From assembly GCF_029203305.1 (NCBI RefSeq), contig NC_089463.1, positions 885,001 through 949,000 on the forward strand: a stretch of 64,000 nucleotides of DNA, written 5' to 3'. The position numbers and the translations under genes were made by a program. The notes under the pieces are model-generated. The model ran no database searches. It was not told the origin of the DNA and was given only the letters and a program-made list of their open reading frames with translations. Shown here piece after piece: positions 17,964 to 26,667 of the stretch. The stretch comes from Yamadazyma tenuis. Its lineage: Eukaryota; Ascomycota; Pichiomycetes; Serinales; Debaryomycetaceae. Each line of letters starts with the position of its first letter. Position 1 is the stretch's first letter.

Positions 17964-19178
17964 TCAGTGCTTTCCTTTGGCAGACTTAAATAAGATAATG
18001 TCACCATCCTCTACTACGTGGTCTTTTCCATACCTATACTGAAGTCCTTTGGCTTTTAATTCGCTCTCATTAACTTTCTCATTCTTCTCCGCTAACTTGA
18101 TCACGTCACTGTATTTGTATACCTGAGCTGCTATGAAGCTGTCTTTAAGGTCATTGTGAATTACTGCAGCGGCATCAGCTGCACCTGTTCCCCTTTTTAT
18201 CGTCCATTCTCTTGCCTCTTGTGGACCACATGTGAAATACGATATCAAACTCAAAGAGTCTCTCATTTCTTCAACAACCCCATTTAATCTATTCAGCTCA
18301 GTATCCTCTTCTTGTGGATTATCTAATTTGTCATTTTCGTATTGAGCACAAATTAACATGAGCTTGTCGTTGGGACAATTTTCTTGCAACCAAACTTCAA
18401 TATCCTTCTTAAATTCGGTATCATTTCTTAAATAGTCTTCTTTATTGACATTCAACAAATATACTGTGGGTTTAATGGTGAGGAAATTATACTTTCTGGT
18501 CATTTCGACGGATTCGATGTCTTTGAACTTGAATGTACCGATCTTCTTGCCTTCATACAACATCTCTTGAAATTCTTCCAAGAGTTTCAATTCTTTTTTC
18601 ATCTTATCAATCGGTTGATTTGGCTTCTTTATGGTTTTCTCGAGCTTGTCTATCCCACTTTCCACGAATTCTAAGTCTTTCAAAATTAATTCATCCATAA
18701 CGATAACCAAATCCCTCACTGGATCTACATTATTCTCTATGTGTATGATGCTGTCATCCCTAAATCCTCTAACAATCTGAAATATCCCATCCACTTGTCG
18801 AATATCCTCTAAGAATTTGTTCCCAAGGCCTTCTCCATTGGACGCATTTCGAGTTAATCCAGCAATATCAAATATTTTTAGACTGGTAGGAATTTTTTTC
18901 TTTGATCCATATAGTTTTGATAGCTTATCTAATCTTGTGCTTTGAACTAGGATTTTGCTTTCCTCCGGTTCAATGGTTGCAAATGGATAATTGGCAGGAT
19001 TGCCTAACTTAGTTTTGGTGATGGCTTGGAAAAAGGTAGATTTACCCACATTTGCAAGGCCTACTACTCCCAGTGACAAGTTGTTGGAATTTCTACTTGG
19101 TAGCCTGTTAAAATCTATGTCACTAACTTTGGGCTTGAACCTAACCCAAGTTGTGGTGAAAAGTCTAACATGGTTCAT
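17964..19178 (-). CDS. YLF2: Mitochondrial OLA1/YchF-type GTPase Ylf2
   Basis: A 404-residue Obg-like ATPase/GTPase. The G1 P-loop GLANVGKSTF, switch region NYPFATIEPEE, G3 DIAGLTRNASNGEGLGN and the C-terminal TGS-like domain (FTCGPQEAREWTIKRGTGAADAA...VIHNDL) are clear. YchF proteins bind ATP rather than GTP because the fourth G motif is altered; the segment here is TVYLLNVNKEDY. The N-terminus MNHVRLFTTTWVRFKPKV is basic and lacks acids, as for mitochondrial import, which matches Ylf2 rather than cytosolic Ola1. An upstream TTG in frame is not a credible start. Length agrees with S. cerevisiae Ylf2 (about 405). The cellular role is poorly known. Confidence 0.85.
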   Translation of the reverse strand: MNHVRLFTTTWVRFKPKVSDIDFNRLPSRNSNNLSLGVVGLANVGKSTFFQAITKTKLGNPANYPFATIEPEESKILVQSTRLDKLSKLYGSKKKIPTSLKIFDIAGLTRNASNGEGLGNKFLEDIRQVDGIFQIVRGFRDDSIIHIENNVDPVRDLVIVMDELILKDLEFVESGIDKLEKTIKKPNQPIDKMKKELKLLEEFQEMLYEGKKIGTFKFKDIESVEMTRKYNFLTIKPTVYLLNVNKEDYLRNDTEFKKDIEVWLQENCPNDKLMLICAQYENDKLDNPQEEDTELNRLNGVVEEMRDSLSLISYFTCGPQEAREWTIKRGTGAADAAAVIHNDLKDSFIAAQVYKYSDVIKLAEKNEKVNESELKAKGLQYRYGKDHVVEDGDIILFKSAKGKH

Positions 19179-19290
19179 CCTAAGGTTTAATTTTTTCAAT
19201 AGGTGGAAAATAATGAGACTGCAAAAATAAAATACATATTTGGAATGAACCTATTATAAATACTTTACTATTTAACTTCAAATTTGAAAG

Positions 19291-20061
19291 CTAAAACGGT
19301 TTGAAAATACAAAAATCCTGAATGTGGTGGGAAGAAGAAACTTCTGACTTCTTCTGGTCTACCACAGAAAGAAGTAAAACATCTTCATGACTCAACTCCT
19401 TCAATAATTCTTCCTCAGAGGGATAACGGAGAGAGTCCAAGAAGTCCTGCAATTTTGATCTTAGATTTTCAATCATATAATCAACATTTGAGATTTCTGA
19501 CTCTGACAGAGATGGTGATATTTTAGAATGGCCTGTGTTCATTTCAGCAAAACAACTTCTCTTCTCAATGTCTTCGATAATCGAATCAGTGGAATCTCTC
19601 TCTGATGATTCACGAGAAAAAAACCTCGATCTCTCAGGTGAAAGACAACACCTATAGTGTTCATCTTCTTCAATCCCACTCTTCGCTTTCTCTGTATGTT
19701 CTTCTTGTGAGAAGTTACTATGGTTTAAAGTAGTCTTTGTTTTCTTGGATTTCCTAGGTTTCTCACATCCATTCCTTTCATCATCTGCTAAATTTTTTTC
19801 AGAGTCTTCTTCTTGACTAGTTTTCCCAATGGCTGAAAATTTACAAAGCCTTAACTCCTCTTGTGGATAATCTTGAGTATTCATCCCTTTCATACTCCAA
19901 TCTGCCGTATTGGCTGTGTGGAGGCCTTCACTTGCATCGGAGCAGCTTGGTTGGGAATCCTGACCAAGAATCTTACACATCATTGTATTTGTCTTCGAAA
20001 TTATTAATACTATTGGAGGCCCTTCCTTCTTTTTATGATGAACTATTGTTATGTTGCACAT
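19291..20061 (-). CDS. Orphan acidic, Ser-rich protein
   Basis: A 256-residue reading frame with no recognised family. The N-terminus (MCNITIVHHKKKEGPPIVLI) is moderately hydrophobic. The centre is charged and low in complexity, with a lysine cluster KPRKSKKTKTT near residue 105 that could be a nuclear localisation signal. The C-terminal third has predicted helices (YMIENLRSKLQDFLDSLRY, then EEELLKELSHEDVLLLSV). An open frame this long is unlikely by chance at this base composition, so a real gene is probable. It is tandem with YLF2 and starts nine bases from a divergent 64-codon ORF. The first in-frame codon in the longest frame is TTG at 20067; the ATG at 20061 is preferred. Confidence 0.6.
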   Translation of the reverse strand: MCNITIVHHKKKEGPPIVLIISKTNTMMCKILGQDSQPSCSDASEGLHTANTADWSMKGMNTQDYPQEELRLCKFSAIGKTSQEEDSEKNLADDERNGCEKPRKSKKTKTTLNHSNFSQEEHTEKAKSGIEEDEHYRCCLSPERSRFFSRESSERDSTDSIIEDIEKRSCFAEMNTGHSKISPSLSESEISNVDYMIENLRSKLQDFLDSLRYPSEEELLKELSHEDVLLLSVVDQKKSEVSSSHHIQDFCIFKPF

Positions 20062-20069
20062 GAGCAAAT

Positions 20070-20264
20070 ATGGTCATTTCGCAGCCACTGAGCATGTACG
20101 CCTCTGAACTCAAAAGTTGGGGTTCCATGAGTGATGTCAACTTAACCTGGACTTGCAATCAATTCCCCGTCAATCACGATTGGAAAGCTGTACAAGAATT
20201 CTGGGGTGACACCTTCGAGCGCATCATTCTCAAAGATCAACACAAGACACATGAGCCTGCTTAA
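20070..20264 (+). CDS. Small ORF, doubtful
   Basis: Sixty-four codons from an ATG at 20070, divergent from the orphan gene with only eight bases between start codons. Contains four Trp (e.g. ELKSWGSMSDVNLTWTC). No family recognised, and an ORF of this length is expected by chance in AT-rich DNA. It may instead lie in the 5' region of the orphan gene. Confidence 0.18.
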   Translation: MVISQPLSMYASELKSWGSMSDVNLTWTCNQFPVNHDWKAVQEFWGDTFERIILKDQHKTHEPA

Positions 20265-20440
20265 TCTATAAAAATGTAGACGTGCTATGTTAGTTAATAC
20301 TCGTTGAAATTCGAGGTCTTCTTTGGGGCTTTCAATGATACTACCATCTTACACTATGTTTGGTTTCGCTATTATAATTAATTTACACTCTCACAATAAA
20401 CGTTAGCGTTGATTTAAAGGCACATTAGGCTTAATTATTT

Positions 20441-20693
20441 TGTTGGTATATTGGAATAAACGATCTTGGATTGCTGAATGCCAACGTAAATAAAGTAAAT
20501 AAAGTAGAAGAAGGCGTGAATCAATCTTGCACGCCCCAGTAAGACCAACTTATCCCTTCTAATTTTGGCACATTAATAAGACTATAAAGCGGGAGCTTCT
20601 ACGTAAAGGTCTGAAATATAATTTGTTAATACACTCATACTACAGACATAGTGTTTACATTACCATTCTTCTAATACGGAACCACATTCAACA
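20441..20693. mobile_element. Possible degenerate solo LTR upstream of tRNA-Asp
   Basis: A segment of about 250 bases opens with TGTTGGTATATTGGAATAAA and closes with ACATTCAACA, so its ends are the TGTTG/CAACA inverted termini typical of yeast Ty LTRs. It lies 86 bases upstream of a tRNA gene, a common Ty target. The five bases on either side do not match, so there is no target-site duplication, and no second copy exists in the window. Speculative. Confidence 0.25.
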
Positions 20694-20779
20694 ACCATAA
20701 GAGGACACAATGGGTTATCACTTCATGCAAAATGTTTATCCATATAATTTATCTGCAGGGGTAACATACAAGAAGCGTG

Positions 20780-20851
20780 TCCGTGATAGTTTAGTGGCTA
20801 GAATCCCCGCTTGTCGCGCGGGGGACCGGGGTTCAATTCCCCGTCGCGGAG
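20780..20851 (+). tRNA. tD(GUC): tRNA-Asp (GTC)
   Basis: A 72-base intronless tRNA gene. The acceptor stem TCCGTGA pairs with TCGCGGA before the discriminator G. The A box is TAGTTTAGTGG, and the anticodon arm CCCGC-TTGTCGC-GCGGG puts anticodon GTC at 20813-20815. The T arm/B box GGGGTTCAATTCCCC is perfect. A T8 tract follows. The sequence is close to the S. cerevisiae aspartate tRNA. CCA is not encoded, as expected for a eukaryote. Confidence 0.97.
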
Positions 20852-20855
20852 CTCC

Positions 20856-20863
20856 TTTTTTTT
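20856..20863 (+). terminator. RNA polymerase III terminator of tRNA-Asp
   Basis: Eight consecutive T four bases after the tRNA 3' end. Confidence 0.92.
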
Positions 20864-21384
20864 CAATGGTGTCTTTTGGAATCTTTATGTTAGTACAGTG
20901 TTTTCAGAATGAATAGTGCACCTTCGTGATTAGGATGTCGCATTTATATACTTTAAATTTCGTTCTAGCATGAATTTAATATCGCCTGGGACAGATATGA
21001 ATGCCGGAGTCTCCGAATATGAATATCGCAAGTACTTACAGTAGAATATCGTTGAGCTGGAAGCTGAAGAAAAGTTTACGTGGTGCTAAACTGCGTTTAA
21101 AAATCAAACTTTGGGAACGCCAAAACCAAACGAGTGCAACTTTGAGAACAAACTTCAAAGATCAAATCATTTTAACTTTGTGAATTACCTCAGTTATTGT
21201 CTGATGTTGATGCTACACGTCGAGATCAGTGTGTAATTTTGGTCAATTATATTTATAGTGGAATCCATTTATGATGCGGTATCATACTTACACTGTGATG
21301 GAGTTTCGAGCAGTAATTTTCAGTCTCAGGTCGCATTAATCTAAAGCACTAAAATTTTTCACAAATCGTATAAAGCGTTAGTCA
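20864..21384. other. tRNA-Asp to MRP7 intergenic region
   Basis: About 520 bases holding the MRP7 promoter. A 60-codon ORF at 21001-21183 is within chance expectation. Nothing else was recognised. Confidence 0.5.
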
Positions 21385-22533
21385 ATGTCATTGTTCAAAA
21401 GCACAGTTGGTATTCTTCGGGGCAGCTTGGGCGGTGGAAATGACTGCATAGGTTATATCATCAATTTGACCCAGAAACGTAATGCTACAAAAAGAGCTTC
21501 AGGTTCTAGAACTAATAAAAATGACTCAGCTGGTAGAAGATTGGGTCCTAAAGTACACGAGAGTAACTTTGTCAATCCAGGTCAGATTATAATGAGACAA
21601 AGGGGAACAAAGATTCATCCAGGTGAGAATACTGGTATTGGTAAAGACCATACCATTTTTGCTTTAGAGCCTGGTTACGTGAGGTTTTACTATGATCCTT
21701 TCCACCCATTAAGAAAATATGTTGGAATTGCATTGAAAGAAGACTTAACACTTCCAACTCCTCATTTTAGTCCTCGTGTCAGAAGGTTTGGCTATGTGGA
21801 GATCAGCGATCCTGTTGAAGCGAAAACTGAGGAAAGCCGCATGTCGAGACAAGAATACTTACAACAACCAGAGTTACAAAAGATTCAAGCTAGAAACTTG
21901 GCCAAAGATCAGGAGTTAATTAAAAGAATCACAGAGCAAATATCAACTTTTTTAAAGCTAAATGATGCTGAGAAAATTGAAACAATCTCAAGCACTTTGT
22001 TACATGTCCACAAGTTGACAAAATTAGGTCTTTCAGTGGAGGAAGCCAACTTGCAGACCAAGTTCAACTACCTCTATGAGCTTAAATTGCGTTTGAGAAG
22101 AGGTGAAATAGAAGAAGGTTACTTCTCTGAATTAAAGGACAAGTACATTGCTTTAGTCGATTTGGTGAACAGCAAGATTACCATAGATATCAATGGTGGT
22201 TTGTGTCAGTATTTGTCTCCAGAACAACGCTCTGGTGAAAGAATCAACATTATTTCCAGATTAAATAACTTCAAAGACAAGTTGATTTCCCAATCGGATC
22301 AACAAGTTATCAAAGATTTGATCAAGGCCCCTCTAATTTTCACAAAAGTTGAACAAGCGTCTTTGGAAAAGGAATTCTTACCATCAATTTTACCAGAAAC
22401 TGTAGAGGGGACTGTGGTTACCGATGTCAATACAAAGAAGGTACCTAAAAATATGTTTATTGTCAAGAAGTTTGACAATGATACTAGACAGGTCAAAGTC
22501 ATTGGAAGAACAAGGGAAGCATTCTTAAAATAA
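21385..22533 (+). CDS. MRP7: Mitochondrial ribosomal protein bL27m (Mrp7)
   Basis: Large-subunit mitoribosome protein. Residues about 30-110 are a bacterial-type L27 domain: [21 protein letters not shown], then [31 protein letters not shown]. The remaining roughly 270 residues form the fungal-specific, charged C-terminal extension. The 382-residue length is close to S. cerevisiae Mrp7 (371). The N-terminus ([18 protein letters not shown]) is a plausible import signal. The L27 tail near the peptidyl-transferase centre begins after presequence cleavage. Tandem with RER1. S. cerevisiae ortholog YNL005C lies beside HRB1 and PET8 near CEN14, so this gene belongs to the conserved cluster. Confidence 0.93.
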   Translation: MSLFKSTVGILRGSLGGGNDCIGYIINLTQKRNATKRASGSRTNKNDSAGRRLGPKVHESNFVNPGQIIMRQRGTKIHPGENTGIGKDHTIFALEPGYVRFYYDPFHPLRKYVGIALKEDLTLPTPHFSPRVRRFGYVEISDPVEAKTEESRMSRQEYLQQPELQKIQARNLAKDQELIKRITEQISTFLKLNDAEKIETISSTLLHVHKLTKLGLSVEEANLQTKFNYLYELKLRLRRGEIEEGYFSELKDKYIALVDLVNSKITIDINGGLCQYLSPEQRSGERINIISRLNNFKDKLISQSDQQVIKDLIKAPLIFTKVEQASLEKEFLPSILPETVEGTVVTDVNTKKVPKNMFIVKKFDNDTRQVKVIGRTREAFLK

Positions 22534-22639
22534 CGATCATTGTAAATATAACATTTGTACATAGACTCAGTATAACATTACCTAAATGCGCGTCGAGAAA
22601 AAATTATGTGTTGATTTCTTTAGGATAAGTTCAGAACAG

Positions 22640-23215
22640 ATGGAAAACGTTTTGGATCAAGTTAAAGATACTAAAGTGTATCAGGAGTATCAGAAGTTGG
22701 GTGTGACATATCAGAAGCTCATCGATCAATCCGTTCCCCATAAGTATTACCGGTGGGGTCTTTTTGGTGGTGTTTTGTTTATCTTTATGGTACGTATTCT
22801 AGTGTCTCAAGGATGGTACATCATTTGCTATGCTCTAGGAATCTATCTATTGAATATGTTGTTAGCTTTCTTAACTCCAAAGTTTGATCCTTCATTGGAA
22901 CAAGAAAGAAGAAGCGAATCTATTGAAGAAGGTTTAGGGGAAGATGATGACCCTGCTGAAAACGAAGAAGAATTCAGACCATTTATTAGAAGATTGCCCG
23001 AATTCAAGTTTTGGTACAATTCCACAAGAGCTGTCATACTTGCCTTGATTACTTCTTTCTTTTCCATCTTCGATATTCCCGTGTTTTGGCCTATTTTGTT
23101 GATGTATTTCATTATTTTGTTCACCTTAACTATGAGAAAACAAATCCAACACATGATCAAATATAAGTATTTGCCATTCGACTTTGGTAAGGCCAAATAC
23201 AAGCCAAGAACCTAA
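22640..23215 (+). CDS. RER1: Golgi retrieval receptor Rer1
   Basis: Returns ER membrane proteins with polar residues in their transmembrane segments from the cis-Golgi to the ER in COPI vesicles. The 191-residue protein has four membrane segments in two hairpins and the near-invariant blocks LLAFLTPKFDPSLEQE, FRPFIRRLPEFKFWYNSTRA, FSIFDIPVFWPILLMYFI and MRKQIQHMIKYKYLPFD. An in-frame ATG at 22586 would add 18 residues (MRVEKKLCVDFFRIS...); the ATG at 22640 gives the usual length (S. cerevisiae 188) and is preferred. The ortholog is YCL001W, the first gene on the left arm next to CEN3; here too it lies close to the candidate centromere. Confidence 0.93.
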   Translation: MENVLDQVKDTKVYQEYQKLGVTYQKLIDQSVPHKYYRWGLFGGVLFIFMVRILVSQGWYIICYALGIYLLNMLLAFLTPKFDPSLEQERRSESIEEGLGEDDDPAENEEEFRPFIRRLPEFKFWYNSTRAVILALITSFFSIFDIPVFWPILLMYFIILFTLTMRKQIQHMIKYKYLPFDFGKAKYKPRT

Positions 23216-23532
23216 AAGTTGGCGAAGAAAGAAAACATCTCAGTTGTAACATAACTCACCTAGAAATTCCAATATAGCTTTCGGGACCTTTTCACGGTTT
23301 AACTCATATTCTTTGCAATAATAAGTAGGGTATATAGTTTACGATGAAGATGACATGTAAAGATACCAATACTTCTGAGTGTCTAATAAACATTTTTAAT
23401 ATTTGTTAGTTTAGCAAATGGCATAGATTTCTCTCAAAAAATGCATGCTACTCGTTTTCCGCCGCGAACGATCAATCCTTGAACATTTTATTAGCGGAAG
23501 CCCCTATCTCGAAGATAAGATCCAATCCAATT
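23216..23532. other. RER1-SLA2 spacer
   Basis: 317 bases containing the RER1 3' end and the SLA2 promoter; AT-rich. No specific element was identified. Confidence 0.5.
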
Positions 23533-26500
23533 ATGAGCAGAGCAGAGATTGATCTTCAAACTAGTGTCAAGAAAGCATGCAATCAAGAGGAGGTACCTCC
23601 TAAAAGAAAGCATGTTAGAGCTTGTATTGTTTACACATGGGACCATAAGAATTCAAGAGCTTTTTGGCACGCAATCAAGATTCAACCTTTGCAAAGTGAT
23701 AAAGTTCAATTGTTCAAAGCATTGGTGATGATTCATAAGATCTTACAAGAGGGTCACCCTAATTCATTAAAAGATGGATATAGAAATAGAGAGTTCATTA
23801 GCTCCTTGGGTTCAATATTTCCTTCGAGCGAGTCGAGTTACGGGAGACTTATTAATCAATATGTCAAATACATTTTGAAAAAGTTAGATTTCCACAGAAA
23901 CAATCCTAGCTTCAATGGAATGTTTGAATACGAGGAGTATATCTCATTAAGAGCTGTTAATGACCCAAATGAAGGCTATGACTCTATCCTTCAATTAATG
24001 GAATTGCAAGATGCTATTGAGGACTTTCAAAAGCTCATCTTTGCCTCCATTAACCAAACCCCCGATAACTTGTGCAAGGTCAGTGCATTAGTCCCATTGA
24101 TTAGTGAAGCATATGGTATTTACAAATTTTGTACTTCTATGTTGCGAGCAATGTACCAACAATTGGGAGACGACGATGCCTTGCAAGCATTGTTTGAAAA
24201 ATTCGATTCACAACATTTTGTTTTGAGAGACTTTTTCACTGATTGCAACTCAATTAAGTTTTTGACTACTTTAGTCTCCATCCCGAGATTACCGAGCTCT
24301 CCTCCAAGCTTGAAAGTTGGTGACGGTGAAACCAGCATCTTGAGACCCAAATCGAATGGTACCGAAAGTTCTACTCCACAAATTTCGTCTCAACCTACTT
24401 CGACATTTGTTCCTCCTCAAACGCCCCCTGCTTCTGACCTGATCTTTCTCCAACAAACAGGAGTTTTCGACCAGCAGTTAGCTGAACAACAAAGGTACCA
24501 GCAAGAATTAGAAGCTCAGCGTCAACAGCAACTTCAGGATCAATTATCGCAGCAGCAGGCATTTCAGCAACAACAACAAGAACAACATCAAAGGTTCTTA
24601 CAAGAACAACAAATGTTACAGCAGCAACAAACTCAGCAGCAGCAATCACGCGTTACAGAATTGGAGCACGATTTAATCATGTTTAAGAATCAGTATGACA
24701 ATGACCAGCTGTTATTGCAACAGTATGATGCTCGAGTGAAATCTCTCGAGAATGAGTTAGTTCAATTGAATGAAAATGCAACTCAACAAGTTGCATCAAA
24801 AGATGAACAAATCAGAAGTCTTGAGGAACAGATTTCTAACTGGTCAAAGAAGTACGAATCTTTAGCTAAATTGTATTCAAAATTGCGCCAGGAGCATTTG
24901 GATCTATTGTCCAGATTCAAAAAGATCCAGCAGAAAATCAGCAGTGCTCAAGAATCGATCCAAAAGAGAGAAAAATTTGAAAAAGATTTGAAAGCCAAAA
25001 ACCTTGAATTGGCTGATTTAATTCGTGAACGTGATAGAGCAAGGTTAGACCTCGATAGATTAAGAGGATCCAAAGACCAAGAAATTCAGAAACTTCAAGC
25101 TGAATTGAGAGAATTGAATGTGCAAGTCAACGAAAGTGGTAAGTTGCAATCAATGAACTTGTCTACGATTGTGTCGAGTCACCAAAAGGAATTAGAGAGC
25201 CTCAAATCTCAATTGAGGGATAGAGATGCTAAATTAAGCCAATTATCTCCAGAGTCATTGCAGGAAAAGCTCAGAGAAAAAGAAATTGACTTAGAAATCG
25301 CCCAAGAGTCATTGGAAAGTGCTTTGAATGAACTTGCTCTATCAAAAAATGACCAGGAGGATATTGTGAATGCTGAAATTGATCAAATTCTTTTGAAAAA
25401 TATAGAGAAATTTAGGTCTTTGATTGATTTATTTTTGAACAACAGCATTAAAAGAATTCAAACTACTAGGCATGAATTGGATTCATCTGTACAAGCAGGA
25501 AACTTAAATGCATCCCCTGAGTATGTCTTATCTATCATCGAAGCTTGCTCTGACCTTGCCTCTGACTTTGCCAGTGTTGTCAACGGATTCATAGTGGACG
25601 GAAAGAGCTCATACGAAGACGATTCTAGCTATTCTGCTATTATTTTGACAAGTTCAGAGTTGACCACTACTCTCAATGATCTTATGCTTAATATTAAAGG
25701 AGTTTCTAGAACTGTTTCGCAAGAGTCAGAAGGTGAGATTTTGGGATTATTTTCGGATGTGTTAGATGATACTGAAGCTTACTTGCATCATATCACTTCC
25801 AAGGAATTAGAAAAATTCAAGAACGACGATGACCGGATTGATAGGGTCATTGATTCTAATTTGCAACTCCAACATAGTTTGCAAGGACTAATTGCATATG
25901 TGGAAACATTAAGGTCCACAAAGGGAATCAATTTCACCCTGAAAAACTTGGATAAGATGGTTGATGATGAAATGCTTCAAACTGCTAAAACTGTACAGAC
26001 CGCGTCAAAATTTTTGGCTGACCTTATGTCGAATCCAAAAATCAAAAGTGAAAACTTGGAAGTTCATGGTGCCATCTTAAGTGCTGCCCAAGCAGTTATT
26101 GAGGCTGTATCAACACTTATCAAGGCTTCTACAGAGTCTCAAAGAGAAATTGTTAGCAAAGGAAGAGGTTTACAAACGCGTACTGAGTTCTACAAAAAGA
26201 ACAATAGATGGACAGAAGGTTTGATCAGTGCTTCCAAGGCTGTAGCTGGTGCTACAAATATATTGATTCAGACTGCAGATGGTGTTCTTCGTGAAAGCAA
26301 TTCTCACGAACAGTTAATTGTTGCTTCGAACGAAGTTGCAGCTTCTACGGCCCAGTTAGTAGCCGCATCAAGGGTTAAAGCTAATTTCGTGTCTCAAACA
26401 CAGGAAAATTTGGAAACTGCTTCTGTTCTTGTATCTGGTGCATGTAAGTCGTTGGTACATAAAGTTCAGGATTTGATGGAAACAAATGATTTTTATCCAG

Positions 26501-26667
26501 ATGATTTGGATTTGAGCAAGTTAACCCCGTACGAAGGTAAAACTGTTGAAATGGAACAGCAGGTTGAAATATTGAAGCTTGAGAATATGTTAGGTGCTGC
26601 TAGAAAGAGACTAGGAGACATTCGTAAGCATGGTTATAGGGATGATGTTAGCGACGATGAACGCTAA
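23533..26667 (+). CDS. SLA2: Endocytic adaptor Sla2 (End4/HIP1R family)
   Basis: Links clathrin-coated pits and PI(4,5)P2 membranes to actin during endocytosis. The 1044-residue product has four parts. The ANTH domain (residues about 1-270) opens MSRAEIDLQTSVKKAC with KRKHVRACIVYTWDHKNSRA. A proline- and glutamine-rich linker has dense CAG/CAA runs (24470-24650, residues about 313-375). A central coiled coil spans about 380-640. A C-terminal talin-like I/LWEQ actin-binding domain (about 790-1010) has SAAQAVIEAVSTLIKAS, WTEGLISASKAVAGATN and ASNEVAASTAQLVAASRV. Longer starts use TTG only. In many non-Saccharomyces yeasts SLA2 borders the mating-type locus; here the adjacent DNA is the inverted-repeat gene desert and shows no MAT genes. 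Confidence 0.95.
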   Translation: MSRAEIDLQTSVKKACNQEEVPPKRKHVRACIVYTWDHKNSRAFWHAIKIQPLQSDKVQLFKALVMIHKILQEGHPNSLKDGYRNREFISSLGSIFPSSESSYGRLINQYVKYILKKLDFHRNNPSFNGMFEYEEYISLRAVNDPNEGYDSILQLMELQDAIEDFQKLIFASINQTPDNLCKVSALVPLISEAYGIYKFCTSMLRAMYQQLGDDDALQALFEKFDSQHFVLRDFFTDCNSIKFLTTLVSIPRLPSSPPSLKVGDGETSILRPKSNGTESSTPQISSQPTSTFVPPQTPPASDLIFLQQTGVFDQQLAEQQRYQQELEAQRQQQLQDQLSQQQAFQQQQQEQHQRFLQEQQMLQQQQTQQQQSRVTELEHDLIMFKNQYDNDQLLLQQYDARVKSLENELVQLNENATQQVASKDEQIRSLEEQISNWSKKYESLAKLYSKLRQEHLDLLSRFKKIQQKISSAQESIQKREKFEKDLKAKNLELADLIRERDRARLDLDRLRGSKDQEIQKLQAELRELNVQVNESGKLQSMNLSTIVSSHQKELESLKSQLRDRDAKLSQLSPESLQEKLREKEIDLEIAQESLESALNELALSKNDQEDIVNAEIDQILLKNIEKFRSLIDLFLNNSIKRIQTTRHELDSSVQAGNLNASPEYVLSIIEACSDLASDFASVVNGFIVDGKSSYEDDSSYSAIILTSSELTTTLNDLMLNIKGVSRTVSQESEGEILGLFSDVLDDTEAYLHHITSKELEKFKNDDDRIDRVIDSNLQLQHSLQGLIAYVETLRSTKGINFTLKNLDKMVDDEMLQTAKTVQTASKFLADLMSNPKIKSENLEVHGAILSAAQAVIEAVSTLIKASTESQREIVSKGRGLQTRTEFYKKNNRWTEGLISASKAVAGATNILIQTADGVLRESNSHEQLIVASNEVAASTAQLVAASRVKANFVSQTQENLETASVLVSGACKSLVHKVQDLMETNDFYPDDLDLSKLTPYEGKTVEMEQQVEILKLENMLGAARKRLGDIRKHGYRDDVSDDER

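Noticed and set aside
24395..24649. Minus-strand 84-codon ORF opposite the SLA2 Gln-rich linker
   Set aside because: Produced by the reverse complement of CAG/CAA runs; no independent evidence.
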